A stretch of 64,000 nt of DNA from Homarus americanus (Eukaryota > Arthropoda > Malacostraca > Decapoda > Nephropidae). Positions within the stretch are counted from its first letter, which is position 1; each line of letters begins with the position of its first letter. Both the position numbers and the translations under genes were made by a program. The notes beneath the pieces were generated by a model. It was not told the origin of the DNA, made no database searches, and saw nothing but the letters and a program-made list of their open reading frames with translations. This document shows, piece after piece, positions 53,936 to 64,000 of this stretch. The stretch is taken from positions 2,972,259 through 3,036,258 of the forward strand of contig NW_024726235.1 of assembly GCF_018991925.1 (NCBI RefSeq), given 5' to 3'.

Positions 53936-54237
53936 GTTTCTCACATCCTACACGACCCGTCAATACCTAACAGCTGTGACTTTTTTTTTATTTTTATATT
54001 CTATCGTGATAACCGAGTTTTTCCCCGGCTGACAAATTCTATGCTAGACTAGATTCCATTTTCAGTGGTGTGTTTAAAGTGCGGAAACTGTGGGTTAGGT
54101 TGGATATGTCACATTGCAAATAAACATGTCAGTGAGTGTGTGTTTATACTCTCGTGGGTCTTGTGTACTCGGGCACTGGGTGAGGCAGAGCTTGTGACAT
54201 GGAAAATACTTCCCTTATCAGTATGTACTCTAGTCAA
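53936..54237. other. unassigned sequence
   Basis: Complex; nothing supported. Confidence 0.5.
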
Positions 54238-54283
54238 CCACCACCACCACTCCCACTACTACTACTACTACTACTACTACTAT
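54238..54283. repeat. (CAC)n(TAC)n array
   Basis: CAC units passing into about nine TAC units. Confidence 0.95.
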
Positions 54284-54295
54284 ACCATGATGTGT

Positions 54296-54362
54296 AGAGG
54301 GGGTGTAATGGATAGTGGGTGTTTGTAGTGGGGGTGTAGTGAGTAGTGGGGTGTAGTATCTA
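54296..54362. repeat. GGGGTGTAGTG degenerate array
   Basis: Four copies of GGGTGTAGTGGATAGTG type with length changes. Confidence 0.7.
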
Positions 54363-55169
54363 GTTGGAGTTCATGTGCCTGTGCGTGTGCTTGCGTATTA
54401 AAGGCAGAGCAAGATTGTAGAAGAAGAAGAAAAAATAATCCAATTAGGACCGTAGGTAAGATTGTGCAAGTTTTTTCTTCTTTGTTCAGTGCCAAGACGT
54501 TAGAAAGGTGAGCAAGGTAATTAGGGCAGGTAACCAAGGCTTCCTAATTGTCCAGCATAAGCCTTAAGGGGAAATCCCAAGACGTCGAGAAGGCGAAACC
54601 TCTAAAATCACGAGAGAATGAAGCCTCTGAACCTACAGGTGAGAGGAAGGTGAAAAAGGGTGGATTCTGATGGAGGGGGTTCCGGGGGGGGGGGAGGATG
54701 ATGGAGGGGTGAGGAAAGTGAGAGAAGATGAAAGTATTATGTTATATACTTTTGTTACCTGATCCGACTTACAGTATCACCTGAGGGACTAAATTAGTTC
54801 CGTTAGTAATATTTATATTTATCTGAATTTTCCACAGGTTAAATTATCCAGTATTTCAAAGAAGGATAATTGCTATAAGGATATAATATTATTCTATTCT
54901 AATTGATGTAATGAACCCAAACAAACACATTAGTTATTTTTTGAAAGGTAAAATAACATATAATGCGTTTGACCTATACACGATTTAATCCTGTCTTGGT
55001 GTTCCTGAATAGAAGAAATTTATTGTTAACGGGATTTGTTCCTAAATTTATCAAGGAAGATAAAGTTTAGTTGAATAGGATTTTTTAACATTTAATTCTG
55101 ATTATTTAATGACTTGTTAATGATAACTAAGTAATTAGAATTTTTTATGGTGGAATTATTTCGGTATTC
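54363..55169. other. unassigned AT-rich sequence
   Basis: Includes a G-run at 54681-54693; otherwise complex AT-rich DNA without supported features. Confidence 0.5.
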
Positions 55170-55440
55170 AGGATTAGATTTATTTTTATATATTGGATTG
55201 GTTTATTCTATTTTGTTTTATGTAACTTGGGTTTAATTTTGGTTTATCATTAGTTGTTTTCTGTATTGATTTAATTATTTTATTATATTTTTGGTTTGTG
55301 TTGGTTTATCATAATTTATTTCTTTTATAGATCGATTTATTTCTTATATCCTGGGTTTAATTTGGTTTATAATTTATTTTCTTTATTGATTGATTTATCT
55401 ATTTTATCTTGGGTTTATCATTACTTAGTTTCTCTCTCTC
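55170..55440. repeat. AT-rich ~60-bp degenerate minisatellite
   Basis: GGGTTTAATTTTGGTTTATC, then TATTGATTTA and a TTATTTTAT end recur at about 55228, 55291, 55352 and 55410. A more decayed copy lies at about 55170. The T-rich bias confined to one strand fits tandem amplification of a single ancestor. Confidence 0.65.
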
Positions 55441-55591
55441 ATTTTTATATATATCGTTATATTGTTATGCCTCATTTATTCAATATTCCTATCATTATTT
55501 TTCTCTTTATTGACAAAAAATCGAAACATATCAACAAGATAAATCACATAAGAGAGAAAACCACACAATGGCCTTCATCACTCAGGTCATT

Positions 55592-55690
55592 TACCTAACC
55601 TAACCTGACCTGACCTAACCTAACCTAACCTAACTCCTAACCTGACCTAAATCCAAACCTAACCTGACCTGACCTAACCTAACCTAACCT
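55592..55690 (-). repeat. CCTAA telomere-like block with CCTGA variants
   Basis: About 19 pentamers; CCTAA is interrupted by CCTGA, CTCCTAA and ATCCAAA. A segment of about 15 bp (CCTGACCTGACCTAA) occurs twice. Confidence 0.9.
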
Positions 55691-55930
55691 ATAATAATAA
55701 AATCAAAGTAATTACCCAATGAAGCCAGTGGAATTGATGAAACCTGAATAAAACGCTTTAGAGGTAATTAAATGGGTTAATTTTACCTATACACGAATTA
55801 ATGGGATTTTGTGTAGTGTTATATAATTAGTAATTGTTGACCCCTATGTGTATTGGTTCTTAATTAATATTGACCTTTGTATTGATTTTCCTTTGTTTAT
55901 TTTGATTTTGTAGGCTGACTGTTTTAATCT

Positions 55931-56035
55931 ATGGCTCTCAAAATCTATGGCTCCTCAAAATCAATAGCCTCTCAATATATAGCACTTAAAATGGATAAAA
56001 AAAAAATCTATGGCCCGCAAAATGGTCCTCAAAAT
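55931..56035. repeat. ~17-bp minisatellite
   Basis: Six copies of CTATGGCTCYCAAAAT with substitutions (for example CAATAGCCTCTCAATATA). Confidence 0.8.
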
Positions 56036-56151
56036 CCCTCCACAGATTGCGATCTCCTCAGACATATTTCGCGACCTCTTCAAACACTTAACGACTTCCT
56101 CAAATACGTTTCGCGTCTTCCGGGGTTCAGAACCATCACCATAGCAACAAT

Positions 56152-56617
56152 AACCCCTATTCGTTCTCCCCTCACCCCTATCTGCCCTCCCCTCACCCCT
56201 ATCTGCCCTCCCCTCACCCCTATCTGCCACCCCTATCTGCCCCCCTCACCCCCATCTGCCTCCCTCACCCCTCATCTGCCCTCACCCCTATCTGCCCTCC
56301 CTCACTCTGCCCTCCCTCACCCCTATCTGCCCTCCCCTCACCCCTATCTGCCCTTCCTCACCTCTATCTGCCTTCCTCACCCCTATCTGCCCTTCCTCAC
56401 CCCCTATCTGCCTTCCTCACCCCTATCTGCCTTCTTCACCCCTATCTGCCCTCCCCTCACCCCTATCTGCCCTCCCTCCCCTATCTGCCCTCCCTCACCC
56501 CTATCTGCCTTCCCTCACCCCTATCTGCCCTCCCTCACCACTATCTGCCTTCCCCCCCATCTGCCCCTCACCCATCTGCCCTTCCCTCACCCCTATCTGC
56601 CCTCCCCTCACTTCTAT
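56152..56617. repeat. ~20-bp C-rich minisatellite
   Basis: About 24 copies of CCCTCACCCCTATCTGCCCT with frequent one- to three-base indels. There are no G runs on the plus strand. The 272-codon plus frame over it is an artefact. Confidence 0.95.
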
Positions 56618-56751
56618 TCCCCATTATATTACCGCCTTCCCTCTTTATCTGTAATGCATTTTTTCCCCTTGCTTCTCCCCTTTTTTATTGTGTATTATCT
56701 CATTTATTATTGTTTCACCCTCACCTCTTCTGATCTTTATATGGCATAGGT

Positions 56752-57015
56752 GAACACTTAATTCCCCTTCCCTTTCCTCCCTCTCCTTCCCTCCTCTCTC
56801 CCACTTCTTCTCCTTCCTCTTCCCCCTCTTCCCTCTGTACCATTTCCTCTCCTTCCCCTTCCCTCTTTCCCTTCCCTCTCCCACTTCCTCTCTTTCCCTT
56901 CCCTCCTTATCTTCCTTCTTTCCTCTTCCTCTCCTTCCCCTCTCCCCTTTCAGCTCCTTCCCTCTCTCTCCTCCTTCCTTTCCCTCTCCTCCCTCTCCCT
57001 CACTCCCGGCCATCT
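56752..57015 (+). repeat. polypyrimidine tract
   Basis: CTTCCCTTCCTCTCCTTCCC-type words with a loose 25-30-bp recurrence. Confidence 0.85.
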
Positions 57016-57111
57016 GCCTCTCCCCCTCTCCACTCTAATCATAAACCTGGACAAATTTTACATAATTCTTCACTAGGGCAGTAATTTTTATCCCACCTAA
57101 CTCCCTCCTTC

Positions 57112-57185
57112 TCACTCACACTCACTCACTCACTCACCTCCCTTCACTTCCTCTCACCTCGCCCCTCACTCCCCTCACTCCCCCC
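57112..57185 (+). repeat. (CTCA)n and CTCACTCCCC array
   Basis: (CACT)n at 57112-57138 followed by C/T-rich CCCTCACTCC words. Confidence 0.8.
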
Positions 57186-57300
57186 TCCTCTCACTCTCGG
57201 GATGGCACCAGCGTTACTAATGTTGTTTGTCACTGCCTCATCACTTCAGGTTAATCCCTTTACCTCCGCCAGAGTTGGGTACTCGTTAAATGATTTGCAT

Positions 57301-57318
57301 ATTTGTGTGTGCGTGTGT

Positions 57319-57369
<51 letters not shown>
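57301..57369. repeat. (GT)n microsatellite
   Basis: About 30 GT units with GTGCGTGTGTGG at the left. Confidence 0.96.
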
Positions 57370-57372
<3 letters not shown>

Positions 57373-57605
57373 AAATGAAACTAAAAGTATATAATTTACC
57401 TTTGCCAAATCACAACGTAGTAAATGAATAAGTGTTCTTTAATTAACAGGTAGTAATTGAACAGGTACAGAAGAATCTACCTGTTTTATGTATCAGTATT
57501 ACAGTCGGGTGTAATATTGACAAGTTCACTCGGGTAATTGAGTTTATTCAGAGATCTTAACTGAGGCGACGGTAGTGATCAAATCAGTAATGGGTAACTA
57601 CGTCT

Positions 57606-57771
57606 ACCAGGCAACTACAGGTGTTAGTGACGTCATTATAAACAAGAGACCAGTCAGCTATAGGTGCTGATGACGTCATTATAAACAAGAGATCAGGCAG
57701 CTATAGGTGCTGATGACGTCATTATAAACGAGATCAGGCAGCTATAGGTGTTAATGACGTCATTATAAACA
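57606..57771. repeat. 43-bp array carrying four perfect CRE octamers
   Basis: Each unit has TGATGACGTCATTATAAACA, then AGAGATCAGGCAGCTATAGGTG. TGACGTCA starts at 57628, 57671, 57714 and 57755 (spacings 43, 43, 41). The core GATGACGTCATNATAAA also resembles the 25.1-kb unit (GATGACGTCATAAAAGA), so the two arrays may share an origin. Confidence 0.92.
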
Positions 57772-58110
57772 AAAGTGGCTGTTTAATTTTATAATATAGA
57801 TATTTTTAACTGTTTTAACTGGTGAAGGTTTGCACTTTTAGCCTAACTGTGAGAATATTATTGACAGCAAAACATAAAAATAGTGAGGTAGAGATTTTTT
57901 GGACGGTGGAAAAGGCACGTAAAGGCATAAAAGTTTAGTGAAGGATCAAATAGCAGCAGCCTCCTCCTCCTCCTAGCCAGCGGTGATGGGATAAAAGCTA
58001 TCTCAAACACTCTAAATATGAGACACATCACCAACAACTTCATCTACTTCCTTGGACGCTCCTTGGTGGCTCTCCTGCCTTCAGAAAGTTACGAGGAGGA
58101 TTCTGTAAAA

Positions 58111-58225
58111 GGGAGAGAAAGATGTGGAGAGAAGGAGAAAGAGAGAGATGGAGAGAAGGAGAAAGAGAGAGATGGAGGGAGAGAAAGAGAAAGGGAGAGA
58201 GGTGGAGAGAGGAAGAAAGAGCAGG
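58111..58225 (+). repeat. ~26-bp purine minisatellite
   Basis: Four copies of GATGGAGAGAAGGAGAAAGA type. The Glu/Lys/Arg-rich plus frame is an artefact. Confidence 0.88.
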
Positions 58226-58397
58226 AACAAAAAAAAACAGAAAACCTTACCAGGGAAAATGAAGGGAAAAAACTCAGGTGAGAGAAAGTAAGACAACGTT
58301 GGAGCTGAGAAATTACCCACTTGGTTGTAATCTATCGAGAGAGAGTCATTTTATAGTCGGTATTAGCCTTCTTGATCGTGCCCGTGTAAGACTGCAT

Positions 58398-58527
58398 GGG
58401 GAGGAGGTGGAGGGGGAGATCTGGGGGGAAGGGGGAGGGGGGGAGGTAGAGGGGGATCTGGAGGGGATAGGGGGATCTGTGGAGGGGGATTGGGGAGGAA
58501 GGTGGTAGGAGGTCTGGGGGGGGTGGA
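58398..58527 (+). repeat. GGGGGATCTGG G-rich minisatellite
   Basis: Copies of AGGGGGATCTGGAGGGG with G-runs of 4-8. Strong G-quadruplex potential on the plus strand. Confidence 0.88.
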
Positions 58528-58674
58528 CATACGCTTCTAGCCCCCCCACGAGAGGTTAGACTCAGCATAGTAAACGTCAAGACATTTATCTCTTGGTGTT
58601 CAGAACTAGAGAAGAGAAGAAAGGTTTAATGAGAAGTAGTTCACAGTGATTGTAAGGTAATGCGTTGATGTTCG

Positions 58675-58791
58675 GTGTCAGTCTTAGTGTCAGCTTTCGT
58701 GTCAGTCTTAGTGTCAGCTTTCGTGTCAGTCTTAGTGCCGATGTCAGTATCAGTTACAGTATCAGTTTCAGTGTCAGTTGATTTTGTGTTG
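58675..58791. repeat. 24-bp minisatellite passing into 12-bp units
   Basis: GTGTCAGTCTTAGTGTCAGC plus TTTC twice, then TATCAGTTACAG- and TTTCAGTG-type half units. Confidence 0.9.
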
Positions 58792-59334
58792 ATCTTTACA
58801 TGTTAACAACGTGTTTTCATTATTATTCTGACAAATTTATGGGATAATTGCTAAGTTATAGTGCGCAGGCTGTTTCCCGACAGCTACAGAGGGACATCTA
58901 GTTTCTAAGTGTTATAGTAGAAATGAATTAAAATGCAAACAGACTAATGAACTGACAAACAAACACAAAATGGTAAAGGTAATAGCAATATCTTCTCTGC
59001 AGTCGAGGGGTAAAAATTAAAACATAAAAAGTCTCTTAAGATACCAGGTTTGTTTGTTTGTTTTTTGTTTTTTTTGTTTTTACCCCAGGGGGGTGTGGGC
59101 TATCTCATTAAAAAGACAACCATAATCTGTTCACATTTTACATAATTAGTGACAAACTACAGCAACTAGCGAACGAGTTGTAGAGGATGTAAGCGAGTGT
59201 CCCCAACCCAGGCAAAGAGTGTGTGGGGGCAGGGCGGGGAAAAAATGGCAGCCGAGTAGGGAAGTTTATAAAGAGTGGGAGAGGGGGAGGGTGGCTGGGA
59301 TGGAGATACTAAATTAACTGTGTATGTGGGCGTA
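58792..59334. other. unassigned sequence
   Basis: Contains a TTTG/T-run at 59050-59080; otherwise complex. Nothing supported. Confidence 0.5.
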
Positions 59335-59378
59335 GGCGTGAGGGTGGGGTCGGGGTGGGGTCGGGGTGGGGTCGGGGA
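59335..59378 (+). repeat. (GGGGTGGGGTC)n G-quadruplex candidate
   Basis: Three copies of GGGGTCGGGGT separated by single bases; six or more GGGG blocks in 40 bp. Confidence 0.92.
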
Positions 59379-59554
59379 GATAGTGACCCAGGGAGGATTA
59401 CAGTGTGAGGGAGAGACTCGGTGAAAGAGGGAGGGATCTTACGAGAGACAATGGAATAGTGAATAAATAATGTTGATACTCCACTCGATGGCTCTCACTT
59501 ATACAACTGTAAAGTCAGGTCGATACCCACTAACAGCTGTGTGGACTGGGGATG

Positions 59555-59612
59555 CCTCGGGATCGAACCAGTGACCTTTCGGACGGGAGGCGAGCGTTGT
59601 GTCCAGGAGGGC
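59555..59612 (-). mobile_element. tRNA-derived (SINE-like) remnant 5
   Basis: On the minus strand, CTCCTGGACACAACGC (A-box position), GCTCGCCTCCCGTCCG (anticodon-arm position) and ACTGGTTCGATCCC (B box, 59560-59569) lie in tRNA order and spacing. This is the best of the five. It lacks a matched acceptor stem, so SINE head or tRNA pseudogene. Confidence 0.5.
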
Positions 59613-60419
59613 GATGCACAGTGTGGTAGTGGCCATGACTAGAGAAGTTTAAATGAACGCCATCGTGCTTTTATTAGCTGTTGTCGTTGTAAAGTACTCT
59701 AACAAGACTTATGTCGGGGTGACGTAACCATCCGGCAGTACAGTGACACAGTTCACAACTTCGTGTTTCTACAGAGACTTTTACCTGTGCATGAAAATAA
59801 AACTTTATTCCAAGTTTCAGGATATTCTCTGAAAAATAAAGAAGTGATTACACACACGCTGTTGACTCTAATGAGGGACGGACGGATGGACAGAGCGGTG
59901 CCGGTCAGAATTACTCTCTTTAACAATATTGGTTGCGGGAACATAATGATCATTCAAGTATCATAAGACAGTTAACCGGCAGTAGGCGTCTTATAAAACA
60001 AAAACTGTGTATTATTAACAGCTGGTAGTGTTGGCCTTATGTGACCGTACATTACATAATGATACAAAAAGCTTCCTCAGCTGAATCATGGTTTGAGGAG
60101 AAGGAGAGGGGAGGCATTGATCCGCCTCGCCGAACACCTGTGAGGGCCACTCCAGAATCTCACCAGCGATCAAGAATCAATACAGTTTCCAGAGTTGGAC
60201 GTTGAGGAGCAGACTATTTTTTCGCTGGATTACTTTCATCTGACAACTAAGTAAACATTAAGGCAGCAAACTTGTTGACGAAGAACGGCTTTAACTTAAG
60301 ACATCCAAACATTAAAGAATATTTCCAACCATTGTAAGGACTTGAGAGGCTGAGGGAGAGATGAAGAGGCATCGTCAACAATCTAGACGCAGTTTACACG
60401 TTGATACACACACTGTATT
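59613..60419. other. unassigned single-copy sequence
   Basis: Normal complexity; overlapping 66-67-codon frames on both strands (59753-59966) have no recognisable motif. Confidence 0.5.
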
Positions 60420-60573
60420 TCACTCAAAAAAAAAACTATCTATACAAAATTGTGTTGAAAAAATATGACACAACGGACGAAGATTTTTGACAACCCTACC
60501 GAGGCAACAGGAGTCGCAGTGTTCATTCTGAAAATATCGATCACCCTAAGTCCAGATATTTTTTTTTGAGTGA
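60420..60573. mobile_element. 154-bp element with terminal inverted repeats (MITE-like)
   Basis: TCACTCAAAAAAAAAACTATCT (60420-60441) is matched by the inverted copy ending TTTTTTTTTGAGTGA (60554-60573), with one gap and no coding capacity between. Size and structure fit a miniature inverted-repeat transposable element. No clear target-site duplication is seen, and the A-run inflates the match. Confidence 0.4.
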
Positions 60574-60817
60574 CTTTACATCATTGTCCTTTAAGCATGA
60601 TGTCGAGAAGGAAGTAGTGTGGTGAGAGAGACAGAGCTACGCCAGGCGAAGCTGTTCCGTCCTGCCACTCGTTCGTCCGCCACACGTAACGTTCGATTGA
60701 AATATGTGTGATCATTAAGTCTCTTAAGAATGTTTTATGGAACTTGAAGAAATGTGTTGCTTGTAGGCTGAGACAAGGATGAGGTTTTAGACCGTACATA
60801 CGTGAAATTTTTTCTTG

Positions 60818-61001
60818 GTCCCTTGAGTTAGTGTGGGTCCTTCTGGTATAATTTTGGGCCCCTCTTGAGATAATCATGGCCCCTCATCTGATAATCATGG
60901 CCCCACTTGAGATAATTATGGCCCCTTTTCCGATAATTATGGTCCCTCTTAAGATAATTATGGCCCCTCTTAAGATAATCATGGCCCTTAAGATAATTAT
61001 A
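60818..61001. repeat. 21-bp minisatellite
   Basis: Eight copies of CTCTTGAGATAATYATGGCC plus CC, increasingly altered to the left (TAGTGTGGGTCC) and shortened at the right. Confidence 0.93.
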
Positions 61002-62439
61002 GAAATAATAAGAAGCAAATGAGTTCTTATCTCATCGTCCTCTAACATGGTAGAAAATATGTATGATTTTTAAATGTATTAATAAATTTACGTGTTAAAA
61101 AAATTCGAAATCCAGGTATAAATCAGAAAATTATAAAAGTGACATAATATACACAGAAGATTAATTAGTTCAGGATCTATGAGTGACTTTGTTGTTTGAC
61201 TTTAATTAATTTATCTGTTGGTTATAAAATACGGGAAGGATTGTACCAAATATACTTGCTATGGGGGATAATAAATTCACTCGCAGCCAATTCAATACAT
61301 TACATGATTACATTATATTACCCATAACATTATATTTATCACCAGCTATTATGTCACTGTGAGAAAGTGTTGTGGTTATTTATGCATGGAGTATATGTGA
61401 CCGGGATATGTTATATATATACTGGTTGTCCTAAGGTGAATAACATCGTCTCGTGGTTGACAGAATAGAGGTTAATGATCTTCCTTTTCATGTATAGTTC
61501 AGAGTCTTCCATCCTCTGTCCGTCTCTCAATAACTAGTCATTGGAATAGAATAACAATGAAAGTAAATATATATAAGGAAATAATATATGCCCGTGTTTA
61601 TAGATAATGGCTTCACGTATCATGATGGTTGAATTATCTTCTGTACCTTTGGCGGTAATAATGAGTTTTTATCTTATGAGAAGATTATCATAGCTATAGT
61701 GACAGACTCTTGTGGTTTATCTCTATCAGTAAACATGAAATATATACATTTCACTTAAACCTGGGGATATATTTCATCCTGATTTATTTTAATATATTGT
61801 AAGAGGTTTAATTTGTTTCTTATTTTTTTTAGACTCGGATAATCCTTGAGGCTTATAGTGTAGAGCTTATTATCTTGGATGGATATTGGATGACAAGAAA
61901 GTTTCATCAGCGAGGGATGGATGAAGGGTAGGAGGGTGGGTGGGAGGGTGAGGCTACGTGGTATTTGCTCTCTGGAAAAGTTGTTGACGGGAAGAGGGTG
62001 AGATGGCTACCCACGTATTATACCTCCAAAAATATATAGAGAGAGTATTGAGGAAGGAGGAAGGGTGAGACTGTTATTGAACAAAGTGAACACCAAATTG
62101 GCTTAGGCTATATTTGGTTTATCCCCCACGACCTAGTATTTAACCTTTTAGGAACAGTGTTTTATTTACCAAGATACTCTACCATGAGTTATTGATTGGT
62201 TGTATTCGTTCGCTATAAGAGAGTCGTTGGTATACATGTATTTGGTCTCGTGTCTTCCTGAGCTGTATAGGAAGAACGTGAAGAGTGGTCCAACCTGGTG
62301 TGTATACCTCCCTCAGTATAGTCAAGACGTGGTCATAGAACTCGGTGATCTATTTTGTTCATGAACATAGGAACAAAGCTAATCTGTGTGACGCCTTAGG
62401 TTCTTAGGTAGCCAATACACCGTGTGCCCAGCAGTACTT
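61002..62439. other. unassigned AT-rich single-copy sequence
   Basis: About 1.4 kb of AT-rich DNA with a GGGTGGGTGGGAGGG patch near 61936. No open frame above background, RNA or mobile element could be supported. Confidence 0.5.
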
Positions 62440-62545
62440 CACACACACACATACACCAGTCATCACCACCACTGTCACCTCACAACACCACTCATCACCA
62501 CCACCTTTGTGCCTCCCTCCTCACCACCTTATCATCATCATCAAG
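62440..62545. repeat. CA / CACCA / ATC rich tract
   Basis: Short (CA)n, then CATCACCACCAC words and (ATC)n at 62531-62542. Confidence 0.75.
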
Positions 62546-62641
62546 CCAGCAGGGGTCAGGATGAGAGGGTCGTTCAGGAACCCCAGGTGTAATTCCTCCT
62601 GATTATGTATGGTGAGACAGGAGGTCGTCTGGAGCAAGATG

Positions 62642-62644
<3 letters not shown>

Positions 62645-62686
<42 letters not shown>

Positions 62687-62687
62687 A
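62645..62687. repeat. (GT)n microsatellite
   Basis: 21 perfect GT units. Confidence 0.97.
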
Positions 62688-63039
62688 TAGAAAGAAACCA
62701 TTTATTGATATAATTCCAACAGATCCCGGTAAATACCACGATCCTCCACGGTTAAGCGGCCCAAACAATACCTCTATTGTCTGTATCTTACGTTAACACT
62801 GTAAGAGTTTAATCACCTCTTCCTCAACTACCATGACCTAGGCTGAGAAATTTCATGTTTTGGAGCAATCGCGTAAACGAGTGAGTTAGGATGGTTGAAG
62901 GAACCGGACAGATGCAAATTAACTTAGTTCCGCGGCAGTCCTCCTGGGGGCGTAAAAGGTTTACTGCAGAGTTGAGGAAGAATTTAATATTTCGTGATGT
63001 TCTCATGAATATGTGAACCAGGTGTTGCTTGGTCTGTCA
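62688..63039. other. unassigned sequence
   Basis: Complex sequence; nothing supported. Confidence 0.5.
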
Positions 63040-63270
63040 GGGCTGTGGGTGACGTAGGTGCCTAGGGTGGTGGGGGGGGGGCGAATATGGGTGTGGATGT
63101 AGACTTTGATGAAGGGTGAGGAGATGGGCGGTGTGGTGGGTTGTGAGGTGGTGGGCGGGGTGGGGTGGAGATGGTGGGCTATGAAAAAGTACAACATTAT
63201 GGTAGGGTGAGGGGTGGAGGGCAGGGGGTAGCGGAGGTGAGGGGTGGAGGGCAGGGGGTAGCGGGAATGG
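63040..63270 (+). repeat. G-rich region with a ~32-bp tandem duplication
   Basis: GGTGGTGGG and GGGGTGG words. The block GGTGAGGGGTGGAGGGCAGG plus GGGTAGCGG is duplicated in tandem at about 63205-63264. Confidence 0.85.
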
Positions 63271-63382
63271 AGGTGGAGTCACGACACACACTGCTCTATC
63301 TATAACATGGCATGACACCAGCTTGTATAATCGTGTTGTAAAAGTGTTGACCCATGTAGCAGGGGGGTGGTAGGGGGCGCCT

Positions 63383-63600
63383 CACGTGTTGTTCCCCCTC
63401 GGCCCCCCTTCCTTCGGCCACCTACCCCTCTCAGCCCCCTCCCTCGGCCTCCTGCCCCCTCTTCCCCCCCCTCGGCCTCCCTGCCCCCTCGGCCCACATC
63501 CCCTCGGCCCCTCCCCATCGGCCCATCCTCCTCGTCCCCCCTCTCGCCCTCCCCCTCAGCCCCCCCCTCCCTCTCGGCCCTCCTCTCGGCCCCTCCCTCT
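63383..63600. repeat. CCCCTCGGCC minisatellite
   Basis: About 15 irregular units of CCCCTCGGCCCCCC type, CpG-containing and C-rich on plus. The minus strand is G-block-rich. Pro/Ser- and Gly/Arg-rich frames are artefacts. Confidence 0.9.
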
Positions 63601-63960
63601 GAAAAATATCCACAATTCACTGGTAACGGGTATTGAGGTCAGATCCGGTTAATAGTTCCTTAATAACGTATAGATGAAAATATAGTACCGGGATCAGCCT
63701 GAACTACCGGGGTCAGAACGTGATTAAACTGGTCCATTTACCCGGAGGCATTAAATCATGAACCCCCGGTAATTACAGCGATATCTATTTACTTCTTCAT
63801 GTTGTATCTTTAATTACCCTCTTGTCATTACCTAATTAGTGTGGTGAATGAGATAATAATGTAAATAAGGTTTAGTGGATAATAGTCGTGTTTATTTACT
63901 CTTTTTCAGTTTATTTTTTGTTGTTTTATGTTATGGTTGTTGAGTTCATTATTGCAGTTA
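63601..63960. other. unassigned sequence
   Basis: AT-rich, complex; nothing supported. Confidence 0.5.
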
Positions 63961-64000
63961 TGAGTGTGAGGCGAGTGTTAGGCGAGTGTTAGGCGAGTGT
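63961..64000. repeat. 11-bp array cut by the window end
   Basis: Three and a half copies of GGCGAGTGTTA reach the last base; the array continues outside the window. Confidence 0.85.

Noticed and set aside
55931..56749. 272-codon plus-strand Pro/Ser/Leu-rich frame
   Set aside because: Translation of the 17-bp and 20-bp arrays.
58018..58281. Charged coiled-coil-like frame (Glu/Lys/Arg-rich)
   Set aside because: Most of it comes from a 26-bp purine array. The first 25 codons are ordinary but too short to support a gene.

Overview
The window looks like nuclear DNA of an arthropod, most probably a decapod crustacean. Three things point this way. First, short blocks of the arthropod telomere word TTAGG/CCTAA are scattered at about ten internal sites, in both orientations. 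Second, simple and tandem repeats are extremely dense: long (CA)n, (CT)n, (TA)n, (TTCC)n and dozens of minisatellites, roughly 30% of the window by eye. Third, the only recognisable protein-coding sequence is a 5'-truncated, decayed non-LTR retrotransposon of a Jockey-like type, a kind common in crab and shrimp genomes. Species-level assignment cannot be made from the sequence alone. The text has no operons, ribosomal RNA, intact tRNA, CRISPR or convincing host gene. The region reads as intergenic or deep-intronic DNA.

Layout. 1-10 kb: TTAGG words, a degenerate GGTGT array, a 30-bp minisatellite carrying TGACGTCA (3.1-3.3 kb), a 55-bp repeat (3.8-4.0 kb), a C-rich array (6.0-6.2 kb), a 21-bp array, a weak candidate TATA promoter (7.45 kb) and a 16-bp array of nearly 600 bp. 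10-20 kb: the longest pure CCTAA block (10.6 kb), a 34-bp array (11.3 kb), a possible recursive-splice motif (13.23 kb), a 28-bp array followed by a 110-bp (TA)n, a 17-bp array with a higher-order pattern (14.6-14.9 kb), an inverted (TG)n/(CA)n pair (15.7 kb) and a 400-bp polypurine tract. 20-30 kb: a 1.3-kb 28-bp minisatellite, several homogeneous arrays embedded in older degenerate copies, and the densest CRE-octamer cluster (24.83-25.20 kb). 30-40 kb: purine/pyrimidine tracts, a (GGGT)n G-quadruplex block, a 20-bp array, the LINE remnant (36.79-37.40 kb) and two long arrays (38.8 and 39.8 kb). 40-52 kb: more arrays, including a 300-bp TTAGG/TTTGG mixture (45.4 kb). 52-64 kb: a 34-bp array, a possible but unproven exon (53.4 kb, minus strand), an AT-rich 60-bp array, a second CRE array (57.6 kb), G-rich blocks, a 154-bp inverted-repeat element (60.4 kb) and G/C-rich arrays to the end.

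The strongest unexplained signal is the palindromic octamer TGACGTCA (the CREB/ATF site). I count 16 perfect copies where chance predicts about one. Eleven of them sit one per unit in three separate tandem arrays. Second is the recurring architecture of a clean array flanked by, or nested in, old degenerate versions of itself. Five tRNA-derived (SINE-like) remnants with recognisable B boxes are also present. No genes act together here; any function would be regulatory or structural. All array boundaries and copy numbers were read by eye, and small indels inside arrays may be assembly or read error.
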